In this document: positions 27,748-36,799 of the stretch, in pieces
Position numbering within the stretch: the stretch's first letter is position 1
How the letters are laid out: the number at the start of each line of letters is the position of its first letter
NCBI RefSeq assembly: GCF_013377085.1
Contig: NZ_JACAAX010000043.1
Span: forward strand, 1-58,139
Reading direction: 5' to 3'
DNA: 58,139 bases
Origin: Rhodoplanes sp.
Lineage (GTDB): Bacteria > Pseudomonadota > Alphaproteobacteria > Rhizobiales > Xanthobacteraceae
Translations under genes and position numbers: made by a program
Notes under the pieces: model-generated
Databases searched by the model: none
Told to the model about the DNA's origin: nothing
Seen by the model: only the letters and a program-made list of their open reading frames with translations

Positions 27748-29037
27748 ATGGCCAACATCACCAAAATCGTCTTCATCGGGGCCGGCAGCATGTCGTTCGG
27801 CCTCAGCATGTTTCGCGACCTCTTCTACGCGGAGAACCTGCGTGGCAGCACTCTCGTGCTGGTCGACACCGACCCCGACGCGCTGGCCCGCTCGGCGGCG
27901 CTGGCGCGCCTGCTCAATGACAAGTCCGGCGCCGGGCTCGTCATCGAGACCGCCACGGAGCGCCGCGCCGCGCTGCCGGGCGCCGGCTTCGTGCTCAACG
28001 CCACCGCCATCGATCGCCTGCATTTGTGGCAGCTCGACTACGAGATCCCCAAGAAGCACGGCATCCGCCAGACGCTCGGCGAGAACGGCGGCCCCGGCGG
28101 CCTGTTCTTCACGCTGCGCACGCTGCCGCTGGTGTTCGACTTCGTCCGCGACATGGAGGCGCTCTGCCCGGACGCCCTGTTCGTCAACTTCTCCAACCCG
28201 GAGAGCCGGATCATCCTGGCGGTCGGCAAGTACAGCCGGATCCGCGCCGTCGGCCTGTGCGAGGGCGTGTTCGGCAGCCGCGGCCATGTCGCCGCCGTGA
28301 TGGGCCTGCCGGCCGAGGCCGTGGACGTGTGGGCGGCCGGGCTCAACCACTTCCAGTGGCTGCTGCAGATCCGCGACCACGCCGGCGGCGCCGACCTCTA
28401 TCCGCGGCTGCGCGCCGCGGAGGCGACCTACGACCCCGGCTTTGCGCCGCTGACCCGCACCCTGTTCCACGCCTTCGGCCTGTGGCCGACCTGCGGCGAC
28501 GGGCACACCGGCGAGTACCTGCCGTTCGGCTGGGAGGCGGACGGCGGCAAAGGGGAGGGCTACGACTTCGCCGGCGACAGGCAGGTCCGCCGGCAGTTCC
28601 ACGCCGAGGTCGAGGCGGTTCTGGCGGGCCGAAGCCCTGTCCCGGGCTGGTGGCTCACCCCATCCGGCGAGCGGGGTGCCGCCGTCGTCACCGGCGTCGT
28701 CAACAACCAGAAGCGCTTTATCGAGTCGGGCATCGTGCTCAACCGCGGCACCATCCCGAACCTGCCGGCCGACCTCGCCGTCGAGGTGCCGATCGTGGTC
28801 GATGCCGCCGGCGTGCACCCGGTCTCGCTCGGGCCGCTGCCCGATCCGGTCGCCAAGCTCCTGGCCGGGCCGGCCGGCGTGCAGCAACTCGCCGTCGAAG
28901 CGGCCATGCGGGGCTCGAAGGATCTCGCCCGCGAGGCCCTGCTGATCGACCCGGTGGTCTCCTCGGCCAAGGCCGCCGAGGCCCTGCTGGAGGAGCTGTG
29001 GGAGATCAACCGGCCCTATATCCGGGCGTGCATCTAG
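27748..29037 (+). CDS. GH4 family glycosidase
   Basis: 429 residues from the ATG at 27748. The Rossmann start [15 protein letters not shown] binds [30 protein letters not shown] and [11 protein letters not shown] are GH4 landmarks. GH4 enzymes cleave alpha- or beta-glycosides by an NAD- and Mn-dependent redox cycle. The usual metal-site GLCH is GLCEGVFG here, so the Cys is kept but the adjacent His is Glu, and the common NPM is NPES. It may be a divergent subgroup with altered specificity. It is divergent from GH1-glk and is likely part of the same sugar-use locus. Confidence 0.88.
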   Translation: MANITKIVFIGAGSMSFGLSMFRDLFYAENLRGSTLVLVDTDPDALARSAALARLLNDKSGAGLVIETATERRAALPGAGFVLNATAIDRLHLWQLDYEIPKKHGIRQTLGENGGPGGLFFTLRTLPLVFDFVRDMEALCPDALFVNFSNPESRIILAVGKYSRIRAVGLCEGVFGSRGHVAAVMGLPAEAVDVWAAGLNHFQWLLQIRDHAGGADLYPRLRAAEATYDPGFAPLTRTLFHAFGLWPTCGDGHTGEYLPFGWEADGGKGEGYDFAGDRQVRRQFHAEVEAVLAGRSPVPGWWLTPSGERGAAVVTGVVNNQKRFIESGIVLNRGTIPNLPADLAVEVPIVVDAAGVHPVSLGPLPDPVAKLLAGPAGVQQLAVEAAMRGSKDLAREALLIDPVVSSAKAAEALLEELWEINRPYIRACI

Positions 29038-29198
29038 GAACCACCGACCCATCCGGAGCGGGACTGCTCGTCGTCTCGTGTTGCGAAAGTCGGGCGGTCC
29101 CGAACTGGTGTCTCGACGGAGGCGGAGGCATTGGATTAGGCTGAGCGCAGCACGACGCCGGCGACGGAGTCGCCCGGGGCCGGGATCGGAGAGGTCCG

Positions 29199-29744
29199 GT
29201 GCGGGTCAAGGATTTCATGACGAGCCCGGTCGTGACGGTCGCGCCTGACAGCCCGATCGCCGACGCCGCTCAGCTCATGCTCGATCACCGCATCAGCGGC
29301 CTGCCGGTCGTCGACCGCGGCGGCCGGCTCGTCGGCATCGTCAGCGAGCGCGATCTTCTCCGGCGGCGCAACGGCGAAGGGCCGCTGCGGCGGCCCCATT
29401 GGCTGCAGCTCCTGAGCGAGCGTAGTGGGCTCGAAGGGGAGCCGGCGCGCTTCCACACCCTCACGGTCGGCGCCGTGATGACCATCAGCCCGCTCACCGT
29501 GACCGAGGCCACCACCATCGAGGACGCCGGCAAGCTCCTGGAGCAGCACCGCATCAAGCGTCTGCCGGTGGTGCGCGGCCAGCAGGTCGTCGGGGTGATC
29601 TCGCGCGCCGACCTGCTGCGCGCCCTGCCCCGCGCCCTCGGCCGGGCCGAGGCGGCCGCCAAGCACGATCCCTCGATGACGGACGAGCGCCTGATCGAGC
29701 TCGAGCGCCAGTACTGGCTGCAGCGGACCCGCTCGCCGAAGTGA
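29199..29744 (+). CDS. CBS-domain pair protein
   Basis: 181 residues beginning with GTG at 29199. Two CBS motifs fill the protein: MRVKDFMTSPVVTVAPDSPIADAA to residue about 52, and VGAVMTISPLTVTEATTIEDA to about 150. The insert between them (RRNGEGPLRRPHWLQLL) and the Trp-containing tail are typical of small stand-alone rhizobial CBS proteins. CBS pairs bind adenine nucleotides and sense energy state. No partner domain is fused. It stands alone before a repeat element. Confidence 0.88.
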   Translation: MRVKDFMTSPVVTVAPDSPIADAAQLMLDHRISGLPVVDRGGRLVGIVSERDLLRRRNGEGPLRRPHWLQLLSERSGLEGEPARFHTLTVGAVMTISPLTVTEATTIEDAGKLLEQHRIKRLPVVRGQQVVGVISRADLLRALPRALGRAEAAAKHDPSMTDERLIELERQYWLQRTRSPK

Positions 29745-29769
29745 GACGAGATTCGAGAGGTCTATTCGC

Positions 29770-29878
29770 CGGTCATTCCGGGACGGCGCGGAGTGCCGGG
29801 CCCGGAATCCAACCGACAGTGCAGAGCTTGCCGCTGGATTCCGGGTTCGCGCCTTTGGCGCGCCCCGGAATGACGGGC
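29770..29878. repeat. GGTCATTCCGGGA palindromic repeat, copy 1
   Basis: GGTCATTCCGGGACGGCGC at the left and GGCGCGCCCCGGAATGACGG at the right are inverted arms enclosing CCCGGAATCCA and TGGATTCCGGG. The same element occurs at 56486-56628. It is a dispersed intergenic repeat that produces spurious 'SFRGAPKARTRNP' peptides when translated. Confidence 0.75.
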
Positions 29879-29913
29879 CATGACGAACGACATACGAGCC
29901 GGCCGTGCAGCCC

Positions 29914-31158
29914 CTACTGGCTGGTCGCCTTGCGGCCGGCGCGGAGCTGCAGGTAGAGGTCGAAGGTCTTCTTCGCCACGCTGTGCCAGCTATAATTCTG
30001 CTCGACTCGGGCGCGCCCGGCCTCGGCCATGCGGCCGCGCAGCTCGGCATCGCCGGCGATGCGGTTGATGCCGTCGGCCAGCCCGCGCTCGAAGCGCGCC
30101 GGCGAGATCGGATCGTGCGGCGGCTCGGGCGACAGGCTCGGATCGACCAGGATGCCGGTGACGCCGTCGACCACCACCTCCTTGATGCCCCCGACCGCGC
30201 TGCCGACCACCGGCGTCCCGCAGGCCATCGCCTCGAGATTGATGATCCCGAACGGCTCGTAGATGGACGGGCAGCAGAACACCGTGGCGTGCGAGTAGAG
30301 CGCGATCGTGTCGGCGCGCGGCAGCATCTTAGACAGCCAGATCACGCCGCTGCGCCGGCTCTGCAGCTCGGCGACGATCTCCTCGGTCTCACGCTGCAGC
30401 GCGATGGTGTCGGCGTCGCCGGCGCACAGCACCACCTGCAGGCTCGGGTCCAGATGCGGGATCGCCTGCAGCAGATAATAGAGGCCCTTCTGGCGCGTGA
30501 TGCGGCCGACGAACAGCACGAAGGGCCGCTCAGGATCGATGCCGAGCCTTGTGAGCACCTCGGGCGCGTGGATCTTGCGGTACTCGTCGGTGTCGATGCC
30601 GTTCGGGATGATGTGGACGCGCTCGGGCGCCACCTCGAACAGCCGCAGGATGTCGTCGCGCGTGCTGCGCGAGACGGCGATCACGGCGTCGGCGGTCTCC
30701 AGCGCGTTCTTCTCGATCCAGCGGGAGAGATCGTAGCCGTGGCCGAGCTGGTCGCGCTTCCACGGCCGCAGCGGCTCCAGCGAATGGACCGTGATGACCA
30801 TCGGGATGTTGTAGAGAATCTTGGCGAGCAGCCCGCTGAAATGCGTGTACCAGGTGTGGCAGTGGATGATCTCGACGCTGCCGTCGAGCTCGTTGCCGAT
30901 GCCCTGCCCCATGAAGGCGAGGCAGGTGGAGAGCGCCTTCAGGGGCGACACGTAAGTCTGCGGGCAGCCGGCGAACAGCGTGGTGTCGACCTTGATGCCG
31001 CGGACATGGAGCTGCCCCTCGTCCAGGGTCTGCTCATGAAAGGTCCGCACCTCGACCGGCGTCAGCTTCGCCAGCTCACGCGACAGATACTCCACATGGA
31101 CGCCGGCGCCGCCGTACACATAGGGCGGATACTCGTTGGTGGTGAGCAGAATACGCAT
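29914..31158 (-). CDS. glgM: GT4 glycogen synthase-type transferase (GlgM-like)
   Basis: 414 residues from the ATG at 31158, preceded by GGAG; an ATG four codons earlier lacks a ribosome site. RILLTTNEYPPYVYGGAGVHVEYLSREL, IPNGIDTDEY, VGRITRQKGLYYLL and YEPFGIINLEAMACGTPVVGS are the donor-binding blocks of GT4. It matches the short actinobacterial GlgA/GlgM type, which makes maltose-1-phosphate from ADP-glucose and glucose-1-phosphate. It follows glgE by 48 bases, and GlgE uses exactly that product, supporting the GlgM reading. Chain elongation as a plain glycogen synthase remains possible. Confidence 0.88.
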   Translation of the reverse strand: MRILLTTNEYPPYVYGGAGVHVEYLSRELAKLTPVEVRTFHEQTLDEGQLHVRGIKVDTTLFAGCPQTYVSPLKALSTCLAFMGQGIGNELDGSVEIIHCHTWYTHFSGLLAKILYNIPMVITVHSLEPLRPWKRDQLGHGYDLSRWIEKNALETADAVIAVSRSTRDDILRLFEVAPERVHIIPNGIDTDEYRKIHAPEVLTRLGIDPERPFVLFVGRITRQKGLYYLLQAIPHLDPSLQVVLCAGDADTIALQRETEEIVAELQSRRSGVIWLSKMLPRADTIALYSHATVFCCPSIYEPFGIINLEAMACGTPVVGSAVGGIKEVVVDGVTGILVDPSLSPEPPHDPISPARFERGLADGINRIAGDAELRGRMAEAGRARVEQNYSWHSVAKKTFDLYLQLRAGRKATSQ

Positions 31159-31206
31159 TTCCAACTCCATGCGCCGCGACGCGCGGCGGTGTCGGCCGGT
31201 GCGACG

Positions 31207-33216
31207 TCAGGCGACGCAACGGAGCATCACGATGGGGTCCTTGTCGGTGTCGATGGCGAGGCGGACGCCACCCCACTCGACCAGCCGCCACTCGCCGGTG
31301 ACGAGGTTCTCCACCGCCCGCACCGGGCGGCGCGCCCCGTCCGGGCCGATCCGCAGATCGCCGAAATGAAACCAGACATCGTGCTGGCCGGGCGCCACCG
31401 CGATCGCGGCGGCGACGACGTTGTCGTGCGCCACCGACTCCTTGACGACGCCCATCACGGCCGGATCGTCGACCTGCGCGAAGGCGAAGTTGGCGGTCTG
31501 TTGCAGGGCCGGATTGGCGCGGCGGATGGCGTTCAGCCGCGCGATGTAGTCCTTGATGTTGCCGGGCGCGTTCCAGTCACGCGGCTTGATCTCGTATTTC
31601 TCGGAATCGAGATACTCCTCCTTGCCGGGCACCGGCGCGTGCTCCAACAGCTCGAAGCCGTTGTAGACGCCGTAGCTGCCCGACAGGATCGCGGCGAGCG
31701 CGACGCGCGACTTGAACATCCACGGCTCGCCGCCCTGCAGATGCACGGGGAGAATATCGGGCGTGTTGACGAAGAAGTTCGGCCGGAAATACTCGCGCTC
31801 GGGATGGCGCGTCAGCTCGGCCATGTAGGAGGAAAGCTCGTCCTTGCCGGTGCGCCAGGTGAAATACGTGTAGGACTGACTGAAGCCGAGCTTGGCCAGC
31901 GCCTTCATCACCTTCGGGCGCGTGAAGGCTTCCGACAGGAAGATCGAGTCCGGGAAGCGCGTCTGTACCTCGCGGATCATCCACTCCCAGAACGGGAACG
32001 GCTTGGTGTGCGGGTTGTCGACCCGGAAAATCCGCACGCCCTGCTCGGCCCAGAACAGCACGACATCGCGCAGGGCCTGCCACAGCGCGACACGGTCGGC
32101 GCAGTAGAAGTCGGGATTGGTGATGTCCTCGTACTTCTTCGGCGGATTCTCGGCATATTTCATCGAGCCGTCGGGCCGCCACCTGAACCAGTCGGCATGC
32201 TCCTTGATCCACGGATGGTCGGGCGAGCATTGGGTGGCGAAGTCGAGCGCGATCTCCAGCCCGTGGCTGCGCGCCGCCGCCACCAGGCGGCGGAAGTCCG
32301 CGATGGTGCCGAGCTGCGGGTGCACGGCATCGTGGCCGCCCTCGGCCGCGCCGATCGCATAAGGACTGCCCGGCTCGCCCGGTTGGGACTTCAGCGAGTT
32401 GTTCTTGCCCTTGCGGTTCTTGACGCCGATCGGGTGGATCGGCGGGAAATACAGCACGTCGAAGCCCATGGCGGAGACATCGGGCAACCGCGCGATGACG
32501 TCGTCGAAGGTGCCGTGGCGCTCGGGGCTGTCCGATTGGCTGCGGGGAAACACCTCGTACCAGGCACCGGCGCGGGCACGCGCCCGTTCGATCATCAGCG
32601 GAAAGGCGTGGCTCCAGGTGAGGTCCGGCCGCGGCTCGACGGTCGCCATGGCGACGGCCAGATCCTCGGCGAGCAGCGGCCGCGCGTCGCCGGCCGTGTC
32701 GAACATGTTGACGGCCGCCTGCAGCCGTCCTGCCGCGTCGCCGGCGCGCGGCAGCACCGCGGCGACCAGCTCGCGGCCCTCCTTCAGGTCGAGCGTGATG
32801 TCGACGCCGGCCTTCTGCTTGGCCAGCGTGTCGCGCCGCCAGGTGGCGAAGCCGGCCGTCCAGGCCTCGACGACGAACACGTGGCGGCCGAGCTCGATCG
32901 GCACGAAGGTGCCGTGCCAGCGGTCGTTTTCGACAGGCACCAGCGGCGCCGTGTGCCAGCCGCGCTCGCCCTCGCGGCGCCAGCGCAGCGCCGCCGACGT
33001 CACCTCGTGGCCGTCGCGGAAGATATCGGCCCACACGTCCACCGGCTCGCTGACGATGCGCTTCACCGCGAAGCGGCCGGCATCGATGCTCGGGAACACG
33101 TCCTCGATGAAGAAGCGCCGCTGAAAGACGTCGGAGTCGAGCGGCGTCGCGTCCGGAGCCGTCGTAAGGTGCGGCTCGTACGTCACGGTCGAGCGTGGGG
33201 CGCGTGGGAAATTCAT
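31207..33216 (-). CDS. glgE: Alpha-1,4-glucan:maltose-1-phosphate maltosyltransferase
   Basis: 669 residues. After an N-terminal domain (GRFAVKRIVSEPVDVWADIFRDGHE) comes a GH13 barrel: LYFPPIHPIG, LEIALDFATQCSPDHPW, the nucleophile Asp in IFRVDNPHTKPFPFWEW and the acid/base Glu in IFLSEAFTRPKVM. These are the GlgE subfamily GH13_3 signatures. The enzyme adds maltosyl units from maltose-1-phosphate to alpha-1,4-glucans in the cytoplasm. It forms an operon with the GlgM-like gene. No trehalose synthase or maltokinase gene is near. Confidence 0.95.
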   Translation of the reverse strand: MNFPRAPRSTVTYEPHLTTAPDATPLDSDVFQRRFFIEDVFPSIDAGRFAVKRIVSEPVDVWADIFRDGHEVTSAALRWRREGERGWHTAPLVPVENDRWHGTFVPIELGRHVFVVEAWTAGFATWRRDTLAKQKAGVDITLDLKEGRELVAAVLPRAGDAAGRLQAAVNMFDTAGDARPLLAEDLAVAMATVEPRPDLTWSHAFPLMIERARARAGAWYEVFPRSQSDSPERHGTFDDVIARLPDVSAMGFDVLYFPPIHPIGVKNRKGKNNSLKSQPGEPGSPYAIGAAEGGHDAVHPQLGTIADFRRLVAAARSHGLEIALDFATQCSPDHPWIKEHADWFRWRPDGSMKYAENPPKKYEDITNPDFYCADRVALWQALRDVVLFWAEQGVRIFRVDNPHTKPFPFWEWMIREVQTRFPDSIFLSEAFTRPKVMKALAKLGFSQSYTYFTWRTGKDELSSYMAELTRHPEREYFRPNFFVNTPDILPVHLQGGEPWMFKSRVALAAILSGSYGVYNGFELLEHAPVPGKEEYLDSEKYEIKPRDWNAPGNIKDYIARLNAIRRANPALQQTANFAFAQVDDPAVMGVVKESVAHDNVVAAAIAVAPGQHDVWFHFGDLRIGPDGARRPVRAVENLVTGEWRLVEWGGVRLAIDTDKDPIVMLRCVA

Positions 33217-33426
33217 CTTCAGCCTTATGAGAAATCAGGGCAGCTTATGGGCGATCGTCGTCCCGCCTGCGTCCGGTGCGCCGCGCAGGATGCACGCAGA
33301 GGCGCGGCAACCCTCGCGGGGGCACGGCGACGGCCTACAATGTTTCTTTTCGGGCCGCACGGCAAGGCCGTATCGCGGTGCGATAAAACCGGCAATCAGC
33401 GACGCTCGGGACGGCCCCCCGCCCCG

Positions 33427-33466
33427 AAAAGCCGACGCCCGCGACGAGGCTCGCCGCGGGCGTCGG
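33427..33466 (-). terminator. Intrinsic terminator of the pta-ackA operon
   Basis: On the minus strand, CCGACGCCCGCG and CGCGGGCGTCGG form a 12-base stem with an 11-base loop, followed by CTTTTC. It lies about 60 bases past the ackA stop. The rest of 33217-33526 carries the glgE upstream region, in which I see no clear motif. Confidence 0.75.
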
Positions 33467-33526
33467 ATCGGATCACAGGATGGTTCCGGCCGAGGCCGGC
33501 GCCAGCGCCTAAAGGCGCGCCGCCGC

Positions 33527-34726
33527 TCAGGCGGTGGCGACCGCCGGCGCGAGCTTCGCCACCCGGATGGTGTGGCGGGCGATCATCGCCTCCTCGTCGG
33601 TCTGCAGGACATAGACCTTGACGGCCGAGCCGGCCGCCGAGATCACCTCGGCGCCCTTCTGGTTGGCGGCGGCATCGAAGACGATGCCGGCCCACTCCAT
33701 GCCGACCAGCACCTGCTCGCGAATGAACTTCGAGTTCGACCCGATGCCGCCGGTGAAGACCAGCGCATCGGCGCCACCCGTCACCGCCATCAGGCCGCCG
33801 AGCTCGCGGCGAATGCGCGCTACGAAATACTCGATCGCCTGCTTGGCCGCCGGCTTTTCGGAGGACTCGAGGTCGCGCATGTCGCTCGACACGCCCGACA
33901 TGCCCTTGAGGCCCGACTTCTTGTAGAGGAGGTCGGAGATCTCGGCCGCCCCCATCTTCTTGCTCTGCATCAGATAGAGCAGAACGCCCGGATCGATCTG
34001 GCCGCAGCGCGTGCCCATCGACAGCCCGTCGAGCGGCGAGAAGCCCATGGTCGAGGACTGGGCCTTGCCGTCCCGAATCGCGCACATCGACGCGCCGTTG
34101 CCGAGATGCAGCACCACGGTGCGGCGCAGCGCCGCCGGGTCGCGGTCTTTCAGCCGGCTGGCGATGTACTCGTAGGAGAGCCCGTGGAAGCCGTAGCGGC
34201 GCACGCCTTCCTCGTAATACTGCGGCGGCAGGCCGAACGTGTCGTTGACGAACGGCTGGGTGCGGTGAAACGCGGTGTCGAAGCAACCGACCTGGGGAAT
34301 GCCCGGGAAGGCCCGCTCGGCCGCCGCGATGCCGGCGAGATTGTGCGGCTGGTGCAACGGCGCCAGCGGCGAGAAGCCCTCCAGCACTTTCAAGGACGCG
34401 GCGTCGATCAGCATGGGCGCCGAGTAGATCGGGCCGCCGTGGACGACACGGTGGCCGATCGCGGCGATCTTGGCGTCCGGGAAGGTTTCCGAGAGCCAGC
34501 CGATGATGATCTTGAGCGCGTCGTCGTGGTTCTTCGGCAGCTCGGCGCCCGTCAGCGCGCGCTTCACCTTGTTGCCGCCGACCTTGGCCTCGAACTCCGG
34601 CGAAACGCCGATGCCTTCGATCTGGCCGATCGTGATCATGCGCGGCCACTCGCCGCCCTCGGCGGCGAACAGCGCGAACTTGATCGAGGAAGACCCCGCG
34701 TTGAGGGTGATGATGTGGTCGCTCAT
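33527..34726 (-). CDS. ackA: Acetate kinase
   Basis: 399 residues. ITLNAGSSSIKFALF, IGHRVVHGG, FDTAFHRTQP, VLHLGNGASMCAIRDG and VFTGGIGSNSKFIRE are the conserved blocks of the acetate/propionate kinase family. It converts acetyl phosphate and ADP to acetate and ATP, or the reverse, in the cytoplasm. It is 18 bases after the phosphotransacetylase fusion gene and shares its terminator, making a complete acetyl-CoA/acetate node. Confidence 0.95.
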   Translation of the reverse strand: MSDHIITLNAGSSSIKFALFAAEGGEWPRMITIGQIEGIGVSPEFEAKVGGNKVKRALTGAELPKNHDDALKIIIGWLSETFPDAKIAAIGHRVVHGGPIYSAPMLIDAASLKVLEGFSPLAPLHQPHNLAGIAAAERAFPGIPQVGCFDTAFHRTQPFVNDTFGLPPQYYEEGVRRYGFHGLSYEYIASRLKDRDPAALRRTVVLHLGNGASMCAIRDGKAQSSTMGFSPLDGLSMGTRCGQIDPGVLLYLMQSKKMGAAEISDLLYKKSGLKGMSGVSSDMRDLESSEKPAAKQAIEYFVARIRRELGGLMAVTGGADALVFTGGIGSNSKFIREQVLVGMEWAGIVFDAAANQKGAEVISAAGSAVKVYVLQTDEEAMIARHTIRVAKLAPAVATA

Positions 34727-34744
34727 GGAAGTCGTCCCCGTTTC

Positions 34745-36166
34745 TTATTCTGCAGCGACCTTGGCGACTTCGCAGTCGACTGCGACGGCGTGGCCGGTGC
34801 GCCGTCGATACTCGTAGAGCTGCGCCAGCGCCGCCGAGACCAACCGCGCCCGATCGTTGTCGGCGCGACTCGTCAACATCACGGGCGCCCTCGCGCCGAC
34901 CACCAAGCCGGCCGCTTCGGCGCGCGCCACGAAGGTGAGCTCCTTCGCCAGCATGTTGCCGGACTCGAGGTTCGGCACGATCAGGATGTCGGCGTGGCCG
35001 GCGACCAGCGACGTGATGCCCTTGGTGCGGGCGGCCGCGACGTCCATGGCGTTGTCCATCGCGAGCGGGCCGTCGACGATGCCGCCCTTGATCTGGCCGC
35101 GCTCGGCCATCTTGGACAGGGCCGCCGCATCGAGCGTCGACGGAATGTTCGGGTTGACGGTCTCGACCGCCGACAGAATGCCGACGCGCGGCTTCTCGAT
35201 GCCGCAGGAGATGGCGAGATCGATGGCGTTCTGCGTGATGTCGACCTTGGTGATGAGATCCGGCGCGATGTTGATGGCCGCGTCCGAGATGAACAGCAGG
35301 TGGTCGAGAGTCGGCACGTCCATCACGAACACATGGCTGATGCGCCGGCCGGCACGCAGGCCGCCGTCCTTCTTCACCACCTGGCCGAGCAGATCGTCGG
35401 TGTGGAGGTTGCCCTTCATGACCGAGGCGGCCTCGCCGCGACGAACCAGCTCGACGGCTTTCGCCGACGCCTCGACGGCGGAGACGGTGTCGATCAGCTT
35501 GTAGGACGAGATGTCGAGACCGCTGACCTCGGCGGCCTTGAGGATCGCCGCCTTGGAGCCGATCAGGATCGGCTCGATCAGGCCTTCGCGCGCGGCCAGC
35601 ACGGCGCCGCCGAGCGAGTTGTGGTCGTCGGGACAGACCACGGCGGTGGCCATCGGGCCGAGGCTGCGGGCGCGCGCGATCAGCGGCGTGAACTGATCGA
35701 GGCTGTCGAGAAAAAAGGTCGGCAGCTCGCGCGCCGCCATGGTCATGCGCTCGACCGGAACGTCGACGGTGGCGGCGCCCTCGGCCACCACGGTGCCGTC
35801 AGCCTTCTCGATCCGCGTTTCGAACACCGCGATGGGCGAATCCTTCTTGGCGACGCAGCGGACGCTCGCCTTCACCTTGTCGCCGACATGCACGCCGTTG
35901 ACGAAGCGCAGATCCTGCGAACGATAGAGCGTTCCGGGGCCGGGCAGCAGATTGCCGAGCACCGCCGAGATCAGCGAGCCCGCCCACATGAAGGGCGCCT
36001 GCACCTTGCGGCTGTCCGGGGATCCGTCCGGCACCACGACCGGGTTGGTGTTTCCCGAGACGTGCGCGAACAGATAGAGGTCTTGGATCGAGCAAGTCCG
36101 CTCGATGCTGGCGTTGTCGCCGATCTTCAGCTCGTTGAACGTCGTGTTCTTGATCACGTCTGCCAT
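34745..36166 (-). CDS. MaoC-like hydratase/phosphate acetyltransferase fusion
   Basis: 473 residues from the ATG at 36166. Residues about 5-145 are a MaoC/hot-dog domain (FNELKIGDNASIERTC, DLYLFAHVSGNTNPVV, FMWAGSLISAVLGNLLPGPGT); residues about 160-470 are a PTA_PTB domain (AVVCPDDHNSLGGAVLAAREGLIEPILIG, VMKGNLHTDD, ISDAAINIAPD). Proteins of this layout are annotated as bifunctional enoyl-CoA hydratase/phosphate acetyltransferase. With AckA it interconverts acetyl-CoA or another acyl-CoA and the acyl phosphate. What the MaoC part does is not settled; an acyl-CoA from polyhydroxyalkanoate or fatty-acid turnover is possible. Confidence 0.93.
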   Translation of the reverse strand: MADVIKNTTFNELKIGDNASIERTCSIQDLYLFAHVSGNTNPVVVPDGSPDSRKVQAPFMWAGSLISAVLGNLLPGPGTLYRSQDLRFVNGVHVGDKVKASVRCVAKKDSPIAVFETRIEKADGTVVAEGAATVDVPVERMTMAARELPTFFLDSLDQFTPLIARARSLGPMATAVVCPDDHNSLGGAVLAAREGLIEPILIGSKAAILKAAEVSGLDISSYKLIDTVSAVEASAKAVELVRRGEAASVMKGNLHTDDLLGQVVKKDGGLRAGRRISHVFVMDVPTLDHLLFISDAAINIAPDLITKVDITQNAIDLAISCGIEKPRVGILSAVETVNPNIPSTLDAAALSKMAERGQIKGGIVDGPLAMDNAMDVAAARTKGITSLVAGHADILIVPNLESGNMLAKELTFVARAEAAGLVVGARAPVMLTSRADNDRARLVSAALAQLYEYRRRTGHAVAVDCEVAKVAAE

Positions 36167-36799
36167 TTGAGTGTCCACCTCCGGTAGTGCGCAGGCGCAC
36201 CGACCGAGTCTTCGATTGGGGGTCCGGAGCAAAATCCGTTCCAGGAAGGGCGCAGGAAAGACATCCGGACCGTGCGAGGGTCAATTGAATTCGGCGTTTG
36301 GCTGGGTGAGCAAACGCGCATGGCCTCCGATAAACGCGTGAGACGTCGTGAGTATCACGCGGACGACTCACAGCGCGAGATACCAGCCGACGGAGTCCGA
36401 AGCTCGAACGAACCGCGAGTCAGTCTACCGACGAACTTATAAGAAACACATAAAGTGTCGAATACACGACAGAAGAACCACCTGGGCGGCGTTTCCGATC
36501 CCCACCGTCACCGTCCTGCCCCCGACTCGGGCGCCGTGATCGCGAGTCGCGACCGATGCCGGGATGCAATGGATCGCGCCCGCCGACGATCCGAAATAGC
36601 CCCATCGGGAAATTCCCGTACGAGCGTACAGGATGATCGTCGCGGCCTCGCGTCGGTGCAATCGTCCGGCGAGCCGCGAGGGCCTTGCCCGCGACGGTCC
36701 GCCGCCACAGTGCAAGCCCTTGCGCAACCGGGTGCGCAAGGGCTTGCACCCCGGCGCGACCCGGGTGACGCCGCGCCAGCCGGCGTGCTATCGAGGCGT
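36167..36799. other. Long intergenic region upstream of copper genes
   Basis: About 630 bases with no supported gene. It includes the upstream region of the pta fusion gene, an AT-richer patch (CTTATAAGAAACACATAAAGTG near 36435-36456) that may be a promoter, and a perfect hairpin at 36710-36749. Open frames crossing it are arginine- and proline-rich and look like chance. Confidence 0.45.
36710..36749. repeat. Perfect 17-bp hairpin
   Basis: Arms GTGCAAGCCCTTGCGCA and TGCGCAAGGGCTTGCAC are exactly complementary around the loop ACCGGG. It lies about 50 bases before the DUF2946 gene. It could be a terminator-like or attenuator structure or a dimeric regulator site. No T-tract follows on the plus strand (CCCCGG) or the minus strand. 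Confidence 0.7.

Noticed and set aside
29905-33621. A 1238-codon open frame on the plus strand
   Set aside because: It is antisense to glgM and glgE, has Arg/His/Leu-rich low-quality composition, and exists because GC-rich codon use leaves few stops in that frame.
33227-36187. A 986-codon open frame on the plus strand
   Set aside because: It lies antisense to ackA and the pta fusion, both of which have clear family motifs; composition is that of a shadow frame.
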